Positions 7,761 through 18,688 are shown, counted from the first letter of the stretch. The stretch is DNA of 44,615 nucleotides from an uncultured Verrucomicrobiales bacterium (GCA_937934595.1 CALGZA010000054.1:1-44615); one strand, 5' to 3'. The notes: generated from the sequence alone by a model not told the origin. Numbers and translations: made by a program.

Positions 7761-8880
7761 TTATTTGTTTTTCTTTTGTCCTCTGAGGTATGCTTCTATG
7801 AAGTTATCGATTTCGCCGTCCATGATGTTTTGGATGTTTCCGCTTTCTTCTCCAGTTCTGAGGTCTTTTACCATTTGGTAGGGTTGGAAGACGTATGATC
7901 TGATTTGGTTACCCCAGCCGATGTCACCTTTTTCACCGTATGCGCGTTCTGACTCTGCTTTGAGTTTGTCTTCTTCGATTTGGAAGAGTTTTGCTTTGAG
8001 CATTTCTAGTGCGACTTCACGGTTGCGGAGCTGTGAGCGCTCTTGGGTGCATCTGATCATGATGCCTGTGGGTTTGTGTTTGAGTATGACTGCGGTTTCT
8101 ACTTTGTTGACGTTTTGTCCTCCGGCTCCGCCTGAGCGTGCTGTTTGGATGTCAAGGTCTGCGGGGTTGAGTTCTATTTCGATGCTGCTATCGATTTCTG
8201 GTGTGACGTCGATGGAGGTGAATGAGGTGTGGCGTTTTCCAGCGGAGTCAAATGGTGAGATTCTGACGAGGCGGTGGACGCCGCGTTCGGCTTTAAGGTA
8301 TCCGTATGCGTATTCGCCTTCTATTTTGACTGTGGCGGCGCTGATGCCTGTGGTGTCCCCAGCTTTGTAGTCGACTGATGATACTTTGAATCCGCGGCTT
8401 TCTGCCCATCTGTTGTACATACGCATGAGCATTTCAGCCCAATCGCATGCTTCTGTTCCGCCGGCTCCTGAGTTGATGGTGAGGTAGCAGCTGGATGAGT
8501 CGTTTGGTTTGTCTAGGAGGATGATGAGTTCGAATTTATCTAGTTCTGCGGAGATATCTTTGAATTCGTCTGCGGCTTCTTGTGCTGAGCTGGCGTCTTG
8601 GTATTCTTTAGCCAGGGAGATGAGTTCTGTTAGGTCTGCTGAGCGTTGTTCTATATTGATGAATGGGTGTAGCTTGCGTTTGATGTTGTTGGCTTTAGCT
8701 ACTGTTATTTGTGCTTTTTTTGAGTCATCCCAGAAGTTGGCTTCGAGCATTTTGCGATCTAGCTCTTGTAGTTGATTTTCTAGCTTGGGGACGTCAAAGA
8801 TACCTCCTGAGTGTAGTGATCCTGTCATCGATGGATGCTAGGTCTACTGCCAGGAGGTCAGCGTTATAGGTTTCAGACAT
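7761..8880 (-). CDS. prfB: Peptide chain release factor 2, with programmed +1 frameshift
   Basis: Recognises UGA and UAA stop codons and triggers peptide release. The catalytic GGQ is in [14 protein letters not shown] and the codon-reading SPF in [13 protein letters not shown]. The long frame (from 8828) lacks a natural N-terminus. The real start is the ATG at 8880-8878, giving [16 protein letters not shown] and, at residues 27-28, YL followed by an in-frame TGA at 8796-8794. Skipping one T (8796) joins this short frame to the main one, reading [16 protein letters not shown]. The product is then about 372 residues, typical of RF2. The start has no Shine-Dalgarno. This is the classic autoregulatory RF2 gene. 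Confidence 0.96.
8793..8808 (-). promoter_or_regulatory. prfB programmed frameshift site
   Basis: On the minus strand the site reads AGGAGGTATCTTTGAC: a Shine-Dalgarno-like stimulator, a short spacer, the slippery CUU codon and a weak UGA-C stop. This is the known RF2 autoregulation signal, in which low RF2 makes ribosomes pause at UGA and slip +1 to make more RF2. Confidence 0.95.
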
Positions 8881-9075
8881 GACTTTTGATAGTATGTGGG
8901 AGTTAAAGTGCAAGGCTTTAGTTTGTGATCATTTGATGGTAGGTGTTTGGGTGGGTTGTGATTTGTTTGGTCTGTGGTTGTAAGCTTTTTGATGATGGTG
9001 AGGGTGGGGAGGATGTGATTTAGTTTGGTGGTGATTTTACTTTGCTTGGGTTTTGGTATTCTGTAGTTGTTGTTT

Positions 9076-9669
9076 ATGAATATAGAGATAGTTGATAAGC
9101 CGCTTCGGTGGGGTGGTTTGGATATGAATTTGTTTGGGATTGAGGGTGACTGTGCTGGTGAGAAGTTTGCAAAGCCGATTACGTTTGGTTTGGCTGTGGA
9201 TCAGGATTATCTGTGGTTTGTTGGTGGTCATCAGGAGCCTGCTTTGATTCATCCGCAGGCTAGGCCAGGGGAGTTTCAGGGGGAGTTGTGGAAGTATGAT
9301 GTGGCTGAGTTTTTTTTATTGGATCCTGTGAGTGGGAGGTATTTGGAGTTTAATTTGGCGCCGAATGGGGCTTGGTGGTCTGCGATGTTTACTGCACCGC
9401 GTGTGCGTGCGAGTGATGAGGATGTTCCTTTTGCTGGGGTGGCGACTTATGCTGAGTTAGCTCCTGATGGGAGCTGGCTTGCAGCAGCTGCGATTCCGCT
9501 TAAGCATCTGAAGTCTGAGTTAAACTTTGGAGATGGGGTGCGGATGAATGTGAATTTTATATTGAATTCGCCTGATCAACGATTTGCATCGGCTACGGAT
9601 TTAGGTGGTGGGGATGCGGATTTTCATCAGCCTGGAAAGTTTAAGGAGGTGAATTTTTATAGGATGTGA
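9076..9669 (+). CDS. CBM9-like (DOMON-type) carbohydrate-binding domain protein
   Basis: A single-domain protein resembling the carbohydrate-binding module family 9-like group. It shows the typical order of an aromatic acidic strand (ELWKYDVAEFFLLDPVSGRY), then LEFNLAPNGAWWSAMFTAPR, and the strand SWLAAAAIPLKHL. There is no signal peptide, so it may act in the cytoplasm or be a partner subunit; ligand unknown. I chose the ATG at 9076 (MNIEIVDKPLRWGG) over the TTG nine bases earlier. It lies alone between prfB (divergent) and the small basic gene. Third positions are strongly T/G, as in the other native plus-strand genes. Confidence 0.65.
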   Translation: MNIEIVDKPLRWGGLDMNLFGIEGDCAGEKFAKPITFGLAVDQDYLWFVGGHQEPALIHPQARPGEFQGELWKYDVAEFFLLDPVSGRYLEFNLAPNGAWWSAMFTAPRVRASDEDVPFAGVATYAELAPDGSWLAAAAIPLKHLKSELNFGDGVRMNVNFILNSPDQRFASATDLGGGDADFHQPGKFKEVNFYRM

Positions 9670-9809
9670 TGGTGTATTGGTGGTGGTATATTAAGGATTT
9701 TATTTCCAGTTGACTGAAGCGGGTGGGTCGTTTAGTAGTGAGTCATCGAAACTGGATCGGGTATTTCGGTCAGTGAGGTTTTATCAATTTAACTATAATC
9801 ATTACAATC

Positions 9810-10004
9810 ATGGCTACATCATTACAACGTAACACGAATAGAACACGTCCTACAAAATCAGCAGGAGCTAAGGCTAAGCGCTCTAAGGTGCAGCGTCGCC
9901 GTCTTGTGGCTTTGGGTATGGATGCTGCGGCTGTTGAGCTCTTGAATTCTTCTGAAGTTCGCACTTTACTCAAGCACCCTAAGAAGGTGAGTGCTGTTCA
10001 GTAG
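9810..10004 (+). CDS. Small basic protein, unknown function
   Basis: A 64-residue protein. Residues 1-32 are rich in Arg and Lys ([20 protein letters not shown]), which suggests nucleic acid or ribosome binding. The second half is a predicted helical segment ([19 protein letters not shown]). I know no named family. Reasons to believe it: the leader before the ATG (ATCATTACAATC) resembles leaders of other real genes here, it has a strong terminator of its own, and its codons are not random. A histone-like or ribosome-associated role is only a guess. Confidence 0.65.
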   Translation: MATSLQRNTNRTRPTKSAGAKAKRSKVQRRRLVALGMDAAAVELLNSSEVRTLLKHPKKVSAVQ

Positions 10005-10047
10005 GTTGGATCTTTTTTATGGTGCTGGGCTTGTTGGCTCGGCATGC

Positions 10048-10091
10048 AAATCCCCTTGTTGCTCTGATTTTGAGTGGTGTGGGGATTTTTT
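10048..10091 (+). terminator. Intrinsic terminator after small basic gene
   Basis: AAATCCCC (10048-10055) pairs with GGGGATTT (10081-10088). The inside is extended by G-U-rich pairing (GCTC with GAGT) around a TGATTTT loop, and a T run follows on the plus strand. Confidence 0.75.
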
Positions 10092-10110
10092 GTTGCTGGT
10101 TTTGGTGTGC

Positions 10111-10552
10111 AGAAAGGTAAAGACATGGGTGCTTAGGTAAGTTTTTGCTTACAAGGTAGAGGGTGATAAGATGTCTGCCTATTCGATCATTTCCATCTAG
10201 GAGGGGGTGGATCGTTTCGAATTGATAATGGCTAATCGCGATACGAATGAGTTGAGGAATGTGGATTGATTCATTGTGCCAGAATGATTCTAGATCAGAG
10301 AGTAGTAATGGCAGTTCGTAATGGTGAGGAGGGATGAATACTGCATCTGCGAGAGTGGCGCCGCCTATCCAGTTTTGACTCCTACGGAATTCTCCTGGAG
10401 TTTTTATTATCATCTCGAGTGCCACTGAGTAGTGTGCGATGAGTCTCACTGAGCAGGCGGTTTGATAATGGAAGTTTAGCGAGGTCTGAAATAGCTGTGT
10501 TCATAGCGGTAATGTCATTTCTTACTTCTTGCCAATCGTTACGTTTCTCGTG
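10111..10552 (-). pseudogene. Fic family (AMP-transferase type) gene fragment with +1 frameshift
   Basis: Fic proteins modify target proteins, usually with AMP. The signature is readable as [12 protein letters not shown]; the canonical HPFxDGNGRxGR has Gly where this has Asp. The upstream piece HEKRNDWQEVRNDITAM and [20 protein letters not shown] is typical Fic sequence but lies in another frame. It runs into [19 protein letters not shown] if one base of the A5 run (T5 on the plus strand, 10401-10405) is removed. The N-terminal part (a stop lies just before HEKR) and the C-terminal DYF/winged-helix part after LYLS are both missing. So this is a remnant broken at both ends plus one frameshift, and surely inactive as it stands. 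Confidence 0.85.
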
Positions 10553-10930
10553 AGTTTATTAATGGTTTTAAAGTGGTCAACTGGCTAAAAAAGAGTTTGG
10601 TAGTGAAGGTGATTATGGTTGTTTGGCTATTATTGCATTTAGCATGTAGATTTCAGCTTTAATGCGAATAGCTATTGAGGGCGTGACTTTGTGCTCTAGA
10701 TTAAGACCTGTTTGCAAACTTTGTGAGCTGACACTGTAGGACTTTAGGAATAGGATGTCGTTCATGAGGCGAGTATCTGTAGTAGAGTGACTAAATCCGA
10801 AAAGTTTAATATAGATATCTAGTTAGTCCCCAGCATTTATTGTAGTAGTGTAAATCTTCCAATTTAGAAGGCTGGTTAGGGGTGCTATTTACAAATTTAG
10901 GTATTCGTAGATTATGACAAGTTTAAGGCG
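10553..10930. other. Intergenic, degraded sequence upstream of Fic fragment
   Basis: No supported gene. A minus-strand frame is open from 10819 to 10613 (from the ATG at 10765, 50 codons: MNDILFLKSYSVSSQSLQTG and onward to MLNAIIAKQP). I cannot assign it, and it could be another remnant. Composition here lacks the strong G+T bias of the surroundings. Confidence 0.4.
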
Positions 10931-10966
10931 AAAAAATAGGCCTCATGGTGAACCATGAAGCCTATT
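10931..10966 (-). terminator. Intrinsic terminator of thiC
   Basis: On the minus strand ATAGGC-TTCATGG pairs with CCATGA-GGCCTAT around the loop TTCA, followed by TTTTTT (10936-10931). It lies 23 bp after the thiC stop. Confidence 0.85.
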
Positions 10967-10988
10967 GAGAAATGTGGTGGGTTGAAGA

Positions 10989-13163
<2,175 letters not shown>

Positions 13164-13352
13164 TTATTTTATTAAGTTATTACAACACATGAGCAGTGAG
13201 CTGAGGCAAATAGCTGAGGCGATGGCGAATGAGCCATTCTTTTCATTGCATGCAAATACTGTGAAAATAATGCTCACTATGAGTAGTAGCATCATCACGA
13301 TGGCTATGAATGTGTGTTGGGAAGCGTTGCTGGAGCCTGTGGTTTTATTCAT
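13164..13352 (-). CDS. Small two-helix membrane protein between TPP riboswitch and thiC
   Basis: 62 residues from an ATG at 13352. Two hydrophobic segments are obvious: FIAIVMMLLLIVSIIFTVFA (residues 15-34) and SFAIASAICLSSLLMC (about 41-56), joined by the short polar NEKNG. Third codon positions are mostly A/C, as in genuine minus-strand genes of this window. The gene starts 81 bp after the TPP aptamer and ends 36 bp before thiC, so it should be co-transcribed and controlled by thiamine pyrophosphate. I know no family. A role in thiamine or precursor uptake, or as a membrane partner, is inference from position only; it could also be an untranslated leader. Confidence 0.55.
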   Translation of the reverse strand: MNKTTGSSNASQHTFIAIVMMLLLIVSIIFTVFACNEKNGSFAIASAICLSSLLMCCNNLIK

Positions 13353-13433
13353 TTTAGTGCATGTCTATTTGTTGGGGTGACAGGCATTGATTCTGTTTGG
13401 TTAGAATCTATTGCATCCGGTGATTGGAATTTT

Positions 13434-13520
13434 CGACTTCCTCCGTCGGTGTTAGCCGATTCAGGTTCGAAGAGTTTTCTAGATCATGCAGAATCTCAGC
13501 CTTGTAGGGCACCCCTGTCG
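13434..13520 (-). promoter_or_regulatory. TPP (THI-box) riboswitch aptamer
   Basis: Read on the minus strand: P1 arm CGAC, then GGGGTGCCC, the conserved GGCTGAGAT, a P3 stem-loop, the second core GAACCTGAATCGG, then TAACACCGACGGAGGAAGTCG closing P1. All invariant THI-box elements are present in order and spacing. It precedes the small membrane protein gene and thiC. The following 81 nt contain a 6-bp hairpin GATTCT/AGAATC (13389-13408 on the plus strand) without a T run. Control may therefore be by translation or by an element I cannot resolve. Confidence 0.93.
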
Positions 13521-13654
13521 TTATGGGTTTATATTAGTGGTGTATTTTGGCTGAGTCAAGGAGGTATAAAAGGGCTGGACGGGGGAATTGATTTGTTTAG
13601 AGTTTGGTTTGAGTTGTTCATTTAAATTCTTACTAAAACTATCATCAGCTATCT

Positions 13655-14665
13655 ATGAAAATTATTATACTATTATTGTTATCGGTTATGTCTTTGTCAG
13701 CGCAGGTTACTTATCAGGGTAAAGGGGGTGAGAGTATGAAGCGTATTGTATTTGTGGCGTCTGATCATGAATACCGAGCCGAGGAGACTTGTACGGCTCT
13801 TGCTAGGATATTAGCTAGGCATCATGGTTATGAGACGACGGTTCTGTATGGGGTGAATGATGAGGGTGAGATTACAGCTGGGGCTTCAGATATTAAGGGT
13901 TTAGAGGCGCTGGAGAAGGCTGATTTGATGGTGATGTTTACGCGTTTTTTGGATTTGCCGGATGAGCAGATGAAGTTTATTGATGGTTATTTGAAGCGTG
14001 GTGGGCCGGTGGTAGGATTACGGACGGCTTCTCATGGTTTTAGGATAGCGAAAGGGAAGAAATATTCGAAGTATGATTTTAGGTCTAAGGATCCTAATTA
14101 TAAGAAAGGGTTTGGGCATCAGGTTCTGGGTAATACGTGGGTGGGGCATTATGGGGAGAATCATGAGCAAGGCACTCGGATACAATTGATACCTGAGCAG
14201 AAGGGTCATCCGATACTGAAGGGGGTCAATGATGGTGCTTTTTGTTATGCTGGGGGTTATAATGGTGTAGCGGATGAGACGTTTACAGTGCTTACTAATA
14301 GTCAGCCATTGCAGTCTATGGAGCGTGGGGCGAAGGTGGATGGGAGTAAGGAGCCGGTGCCTTCCACTTGGACACGTAGTTATACTTCTGAGTCTGGTAA
14401 GAAGGGGCGGGTTTTTCATTCTACTCAGGGGGCTTCTGAGGATTTGTTAGATATTGATTATAGGAGGATGATAGTGAATGGGATTTTCTGGGCTGTTGGT
14501 GATGAGGGTGCGATTAAGGCGACTAACGATGTGTCTTTTGTGGGTAAGTATCAGCCTAGGACATTTGCTTTTGGTGGGCATGCTAAGGGGGTGAAGCCGG
14601 CTGATATGCAGGATATTAATGGACCTATTATGCCTGTGAAGGAGGTAAAGGGAGGTGGGAAATAG
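13655..14665 (+). CDS. Exported ThuA-domain protein
   Basis: ThuA-like domain (glutamine-amidotransferase-like fold), a family linked to sugar utilisation and very common in Verrucomicrobiota and Planctomycetota. Residues 1-17 (MKIIILLLLSVMSLSAQ) are a signal peptide. The core begins RIVFVASDHEYRAEETCTAL and continues with LEKADLMVMFTRFLDLPDEQ, YLKRGGPVVGLRTASHGF and ILKGVNDGAFC. A Gly/Lys-rich tail ends the protein. Enzymatic activity of this group is not established. It is transcribed divergently from the thiC unit and converges with the second, much larger ThuA gene, sharing its terminator. Confidence 0.88.
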   Translation: MKIIILLLLSVMSLSAQVTYQGKGGESMKRIVFVASDHEYRAEETCTALARILARHHGYETTVLYGVNDEGEITAGASDIKGLEALEKADLMVMFTRFLDLPDEQMKFIDGYLKRGGPVVGLRTASHGFRIAKGKKYSKYDFRSKDPNYKKGFGHQVLGNTWVGHYGENHEQGTRIQLIPEQKGHPILKGVNDGAFCYAGGYNGVADETFTVLTNSQPLQSMERGAKVDGSKEPVPSTWTRSYTSESGKKGRVFHSTQGASEDLLDIDYRRMIVNGIFWAVGDEGAIKATNDVSFVGKYQPRTFAFGGHAKGVKPADMQDINGPIMPVKEVKGGGK

Positions 14666-14840
14666 TTAGGGGGCTTTTTTACTGGCAGCATGGCTGTTTC
14701 TGAGCTGGATTTATTTTGTGCCGTGCTGACTGTTTTTTATTCTGCTGGTCTGCAAAGTTCTGGAGAGAGGTGGGTTATGGTTCAAATGGTATTAGTTATT
14801 GGATTTTTTTCTGTATTTGTGATGGGTTGGTAGGGGATTT

Positions 14841-14876
14841 AAAAAGCCCGTAGCTTTTGATGGCTACGGGCTTTTT
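14841..14876. terminator. Bidirectional intrinsic terminator between convergent ThuA genes
   Basis: AAAAAGCCCGTAGC (14841-14854) and GCTACGGGCTTTTT (14863-14876) are perfect complements with an 8-nt loop. T runs on both strands serve both convergent genes. Confidence 0.93.
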
Positions 14877-14908
14877 GGTTATTTTATTTAAAAGATGAAT
14901 TTGATTTT

Positions 14909-17900
14909 TTAATCACGCTTCCATTGTTTCATGAATGCGATGATGTCGGCAATTTCTTGGTCTTTTAGTCCGAGTTGGCCTGCGCTGAGCATGAGTGATC
15001 TGCGCATTCTTTTGACGGATTTGATTTTGCTTTTAGGGATGATTTTTGTCATTCCGCCTGTGGATGAGACTATGAAGGGGTCGCCTCTTTGGAAGATGAG
15101 GCCGTGGACTTCTTTTCCGTCGTTAAGGATGATGCGGTTGCCTCTGAATCCGTGAGCGATGTCTGCTGATGGCATGATGATGCTGGTGGCTATGGCTTCA
15201 CGTGATTGAGTTTGTCCCCAGCCTTTGAGTGGTGGTCCGTATTCTGGGCCTACGCCTTCGATTTTATGGCACATGACGCAGCGCATGATGGATTGCTTAC
15301 CTTTGACTGGGTCACCTTTGAGAGCGAGGACTCTGGTGACGCGTTCTTTGCTGTTGGCGTCTGATGGTTTGTCTGCTGGGACGGTGATGGCTGTGACTGT
15401 GATTTTTGATGGGTCATAGATGCCGGTGTCAGCGAGGCGTTTTTTGATGTTCATTTCAGCCCATTCACCTGCTGCGTTTTTTAGGAGCCAGGTTGAGGCT
15501 GCTGTTTTGACGGCGGCGTCTTTGTCAGCGGCGATTTCGAAGAGAGCGTCTGCTGAATTAGGGTGGTTGATGAATGCGATGGATTCGATGGCGAAGTCAC
15601 GCTGAGCGGCGGTTAGTTTTTTACTAAGTGCGCGTTGTTTGAGGTCTGGGATGGCTGATGGGTTCCAGAGTCTCCAGGTGAGTTTAGCGAATGATTCTGA
15701 CCATTGGATAGGGTTTTTAGGTGCGACGCTGTCTCTGATGGCTTTCCAGATTTGTTCTTCTTTGTTTGCTGCTCCGAGGCCGATGGCTTCGATGGAGTTT
15801 TTGTCTTTTACGTCAATTTCTTTGGCGAGTGCGACGAAGATTTCTGATGATTCGTTTGCGGTTAGGTGACGTAGTGAGAGGGCTACGTCTCTTCTGACAG
15901 CTGGGTTGCTGTCTTTCATGAGTAGTTTGGCGTATGGCTGGATGTTTTTCTCTGTTCTTCTGAGTGCTCTGAATGCAACAAGGCGTTTGTTAGAGTCAGT
16001 GTCTTTTAGAAGTGCTTCACAGGCTTTTTTTCCTTCTTTGCCGAGGTGAGGGAGGAGCCAGATGGCTCTTGCGGCGATGAATTTGTTGTTGTGTTTGAGT
16101 AGCTCTTTGAGGGCTTTAAGTGCGCCTGGTTTATTTTTCTTTAGTTCGCGGAAGCCGAGGTATCTGACATTGACGGCTGGGCTGCTGAGAGCTGCGATTT
16201 GTCCTTTGATGGTAGCTAGGTCAGGGGTGGTGTTTTTTGGTTTGAATCCTTTTGGAGCGATTCTGTATATGGTTCCTGAGCAGCTTTTGTCCATGGTGCT
16301 GTGGCCTCCGACTCTGCCATCGAACCAGTCTGTGAAGTAGATGGCTCCGTCTGTTCCTACTGTGACGTCTGATGGGCGGAAGAGGAGTGCGACTTCTGCT
16401 TTTTCTTGGTCTTTGATGCCTTTGGTGAAGTCTGATCCAGCGTAGTTTCTTTCAAGGTTTGTGGTTGTGAAGTCGAAGCGGTCTAGCTGGTAGCCGGCTC
16501 CTTTTGGTTTGGGGTGGTAGCCGAAGATGGTGTTTCTGGCGGCTTCGCATGCGAGGTAGGTTCCGATCCATTTGTCACCGAGAGCGCCGTTTTCGTAGAA
16601 TGTTACTCCTGTTGGTGATCCGTGGCCGTAGACGTCACCGACGTCAAATGTTCCTGGGTCGTTTTGTCTCCAGTGTGAGCTTCCGATGGATTCTCCGTTT
16701 CTGCGGACGCTGCGCCATGTGCGTTTACCGCTTCTGGTGAAGAATCCAGCTGATCCGTATTCAAGGATGTATGAGTTTCTGCAGCTGCCTACGTCGTCGT
16801 TGTCGTTCTGGAACATTTCGCCGAGTGAGTTTATGGTTTGCTCGTATGAGTTTCTGTATCCGTGGCCGACGATTTCTGCGTTTGTGGCGTCTGGGTTCAT
16901 TCTGATGGTGGATCCTGCAGTCCAGATGAATCCGTCGCTGCTTTTTGCTCCTTTGTTGTTATCGACGTACCATTGGCCTCCGCCGCTTTTATAGGATCCG
17001 TTCATGAAGAATGTTTTTCCGGATTTGTCTTTAAAGATTCCTCCGCAGTTGCCGTTGTTGAAGTACCATTTTCCGTCAGGTCCTGCGGTAAGTGCGTGGA
17101 GTGAGTGGTCGTGTTGGCGAGCGTTGAATCCTGTGAGTAGGATTTCTCTTTTGTCTACTTTGGGGTCAAATTTTAAGTCACGGTTGGTGTCTGTGTAGAT
17201 GATTAGGTTAGGTGGTTGTGAGACGACGATTTGGTTGTCGAAGACGGCGATGCCTAGTGGGCAGTCGAGGTCTTTGTCTTGGAGGAAGACTTTGGAGCTG
17301 TCAGCTTTACCGTCGCCAGTGGTGTCTTCTAGGATCATGATGCGGTCACCTGCAGGTCGGCGGTCTTTTTTTCTTCTGTAGTTAACCCCTTCGAGGACCC
17401 ACATGCGGCCGTTTTGGTCGACGTCCATGTTTGTTGGGTTATAGAGCATGGGTGATGTGGCCCATACTGTGACTTCTAGGTTTGATCCTTTTGGTGTGGT
17501 GAATAGTTCTTTAGGAACGAGTGTGGCGGGTAATTCTGGTTGCCATTTTTTGTTGGATACTTTTTTGACTGCCTTTTTTTTCTTTGGAGCCGGTGCTTTT
17601 TCTCTGTGAAGAGGGCGTTTCATGGGTTTTTGGAGGAGGAGTTCTTTGGTGGGCAGAGCGACGGGCTTTCCTTCGACTGGTCTGTCGAGGTTTTTCTGGA
17701 GCATTTCTTTGGTGACTGTTTTTGATTTGACTCCGGTTGCTGGGACTTCGCCTCTGGCGACCCAGACGATGGCGTTTAGGACGAGTTTACGGAATTCGTC
17801 TATTGCCCAGTTTCTGTGGTAGTGGCCGCCGACGAATCCGATTCCTCTGCCGCCTTTGTTTTTTTCTGGTGCGCGGCACCACATGAGGGCTTGTTTTGTT

Positions 17901-18550
17901 CCGAAGCATTTGGCGCCTTTGGCGTTCCACATGTTGATGTAGTGGACGATTTTATCTGGGGTGGGGATGGCGGTGGCAACTGGGTGGTAGCAGTCACATT
18001 GTTTTTTGGTAGGGATCTGCATGTTGAAGTAGAATTCATCGTATGCGGTGAAGTTTTCTTTCATTCCGCGTGCGATGGGGTGAGATTTTTCTGGTGTGAT
18101 GTCTGCGATCCAGTGTGGGTTTACTGAGATTTCGTCAGTCATGTAGGCACCGATCCAGTCAGTGAAGTATTTTTCACCGATTGCTTTTGGTGGGTGAACG
18201 CCGTAGTGCATGAACATGATACCCATACCTTCTTTGACTTTTTTGTCTAGGAATGCGTATTTTTCACCGAATCTGCCACCTGCGTCTGCGTAGATGATGC
18301 ATGCGTCAACTCCATCGAATATGGATTCGTCTTTTGGCCAGCCGTAGTAGTGGACTTTAGCTTCGATGTCTATGCCGCTTTCGTTGAGTGCGTCAGCGAG
18401 TAGCATGCAACCTGCGCGGAATTCGTGTTCTCCGTTTGAGTGGCTGGGTTTGCCTGCAAGGAAAAGGACTTTCTTTTTAGCGGATGCTGTGAAGGCGGTG
18501 AGTATACTCAGTGTGAAGAGTAGGGTGATGGCTTTGACGAATTGTTTCAT
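14909..18550 (-). CDS. ThuA / PVC-type dehydrogenase / HEAT / cytochrome c fusion protein
   Basis: A 1213-residue exported multidomain protein of a type typical of PVC bacteria. Order: signal peptide (1-24, ITLLFTLSILTAFTASA); ThuA domain (about 27-265, KKVLFLAGKPSHSNGEHEFR); Lys/Pro-rich linker (about 300-340); a beta-propeller membrane-bound dehydrogenase domain (about 345-780, PTNMDVDQNGRMWVLEGVNY, VTVGTDGAIYFTDWFDGRVG); HEAT repeats (about 790-1050); and a C-terminal cytochrome c domain with haem motif CVMCH near residue 1090. It probably oxidises a sugar-type substrate and passes electrons to haem; substrate unknown. The second ThuA gene across the shared terminator suggests a common pathway. 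No Shine-Dalgarno at the start. Confidence 0.9.
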   Translation of the reverse strand: MKQFVKAITLLFTLSILTAFTASAKKKVLFLAGKPSHSNGEHEFRAGCMLLADALNESGIDIEAKVHYYGWPKDESIFDGVDACIIYADAGGRFGEKYAFLDKKVKEGMGIMFMHYGVHPPKAIGEKYFTDWIGAYMTDEISVNPHWIADITPEKSHPIARGMKENFTAYDEFYFNMQIPTKKQCDCYHPVATAIPTPDKIVHYINMWNAKGAKCFGTKQALMWCRAPEKNKGGRGIGFVGGHYHRNWAIDEFRKLVLNAIVWVARGEVPATGVKSKTVTKEMLQKNLDRPVEGKPVALPTKELLLQKPMKRPLHREKAPAPKKKKAVKKVSNKKWQPELPATLVPKELFTTPKGSNLEVTVWATSPMLYNPTNMDVDQNGRMWVLEGVNYRRKKDRRPAGDRIMILEDTTGDGKADSSKVFLQDKDLDCPLGIAVFDNQIVVSQPPNLIIYTDTNRDLKFDPKVDKREILLTGFNARQHDHSLHALTAGPDGKWYFNNGNCGGIFKDKSGKTFFMNGSYKSGGGQWYVDNNKGAKSSDGFIWTAGSTIRMNPDATNAEIVGHGYRNSYEQTINSLGEMFQNDNDDVGSCRNSYILEYGSAGFFTRSGKRTWRSVRRNGESIGSSHWRQNDPGTFDVGDVYGHGSPTGVTFYENGALGDKWIGTYLACEAARNTIFGYHPKPKGAGYQLDRFDFTTTNLERNYAGSDFTKGIKDQEKAEVALLFRPSDVTVGTDGAIYFTDWFDGRVGGHSTMDKSCSGTIYRIAPKGFKPKNTTPDLATIKGQIAALSSPAVNVRYLGFRELKKNKPGALKALKELLKHNNKFIAARAIWLLPHLGKEGKKACEALLKDTDSNKRLVAFRALRRTEKNIQPYAKLLMKDSNPAVRRDVALSLRHLTANESSEIFVALAKEIDVKDKNSIEAIGLGAANKEEQIWKAIRDSVAPKNPIQWSESFAKLTWRLWNPSAIPDLKQRALSKKLTAAQRDFAIESIAFINHPNSADALFEIAADKDAAVKTAASTWLLKNAAGEWAEMNIKKRLADTGIYDPSKITVTAITVPADKPSDANSKERVTRVLALKGDPVKGKQSIMRCVMCHKIEGVGPEYGPPLKGWGQTQSREAIATSIIMPSADIAHGFRGNRIILNDGKEVHGLIFQRGDPFIVSSTGGMTKIIPKSKIKSVKRMRRSLMLSAGQLGLKDQEIADIIAFMKQWKRD

Positions 18551-18688
18551 GATATTTATACGTTGGTCGCGCGGGATTATTACGTGTGAAGGGAAATTTG
18601 ATAGTAAAAATTTTGTTTTTTTTGAAATTTTATGGTTAGGAGTTACATGTTTATTTTTTATTGTTTTAAGTGGAGTTGTGCTGTTGAT

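Noticed and set aside
7761-8828. prfB starting at 8828
   Set aside because: That start would lie inside the RF2 N-terminal segment in the wrong frame. The frameshift site and the upstream frame from 8880 explain the gene better.
9979-10449. Intact 156-residue Fic-like protein
   Set aside because: The GTG start lies within Fic sequence continuing upstream in another frame, and the last 50 residues are unrelated and overlap a terminator. A pseudogene fits better.
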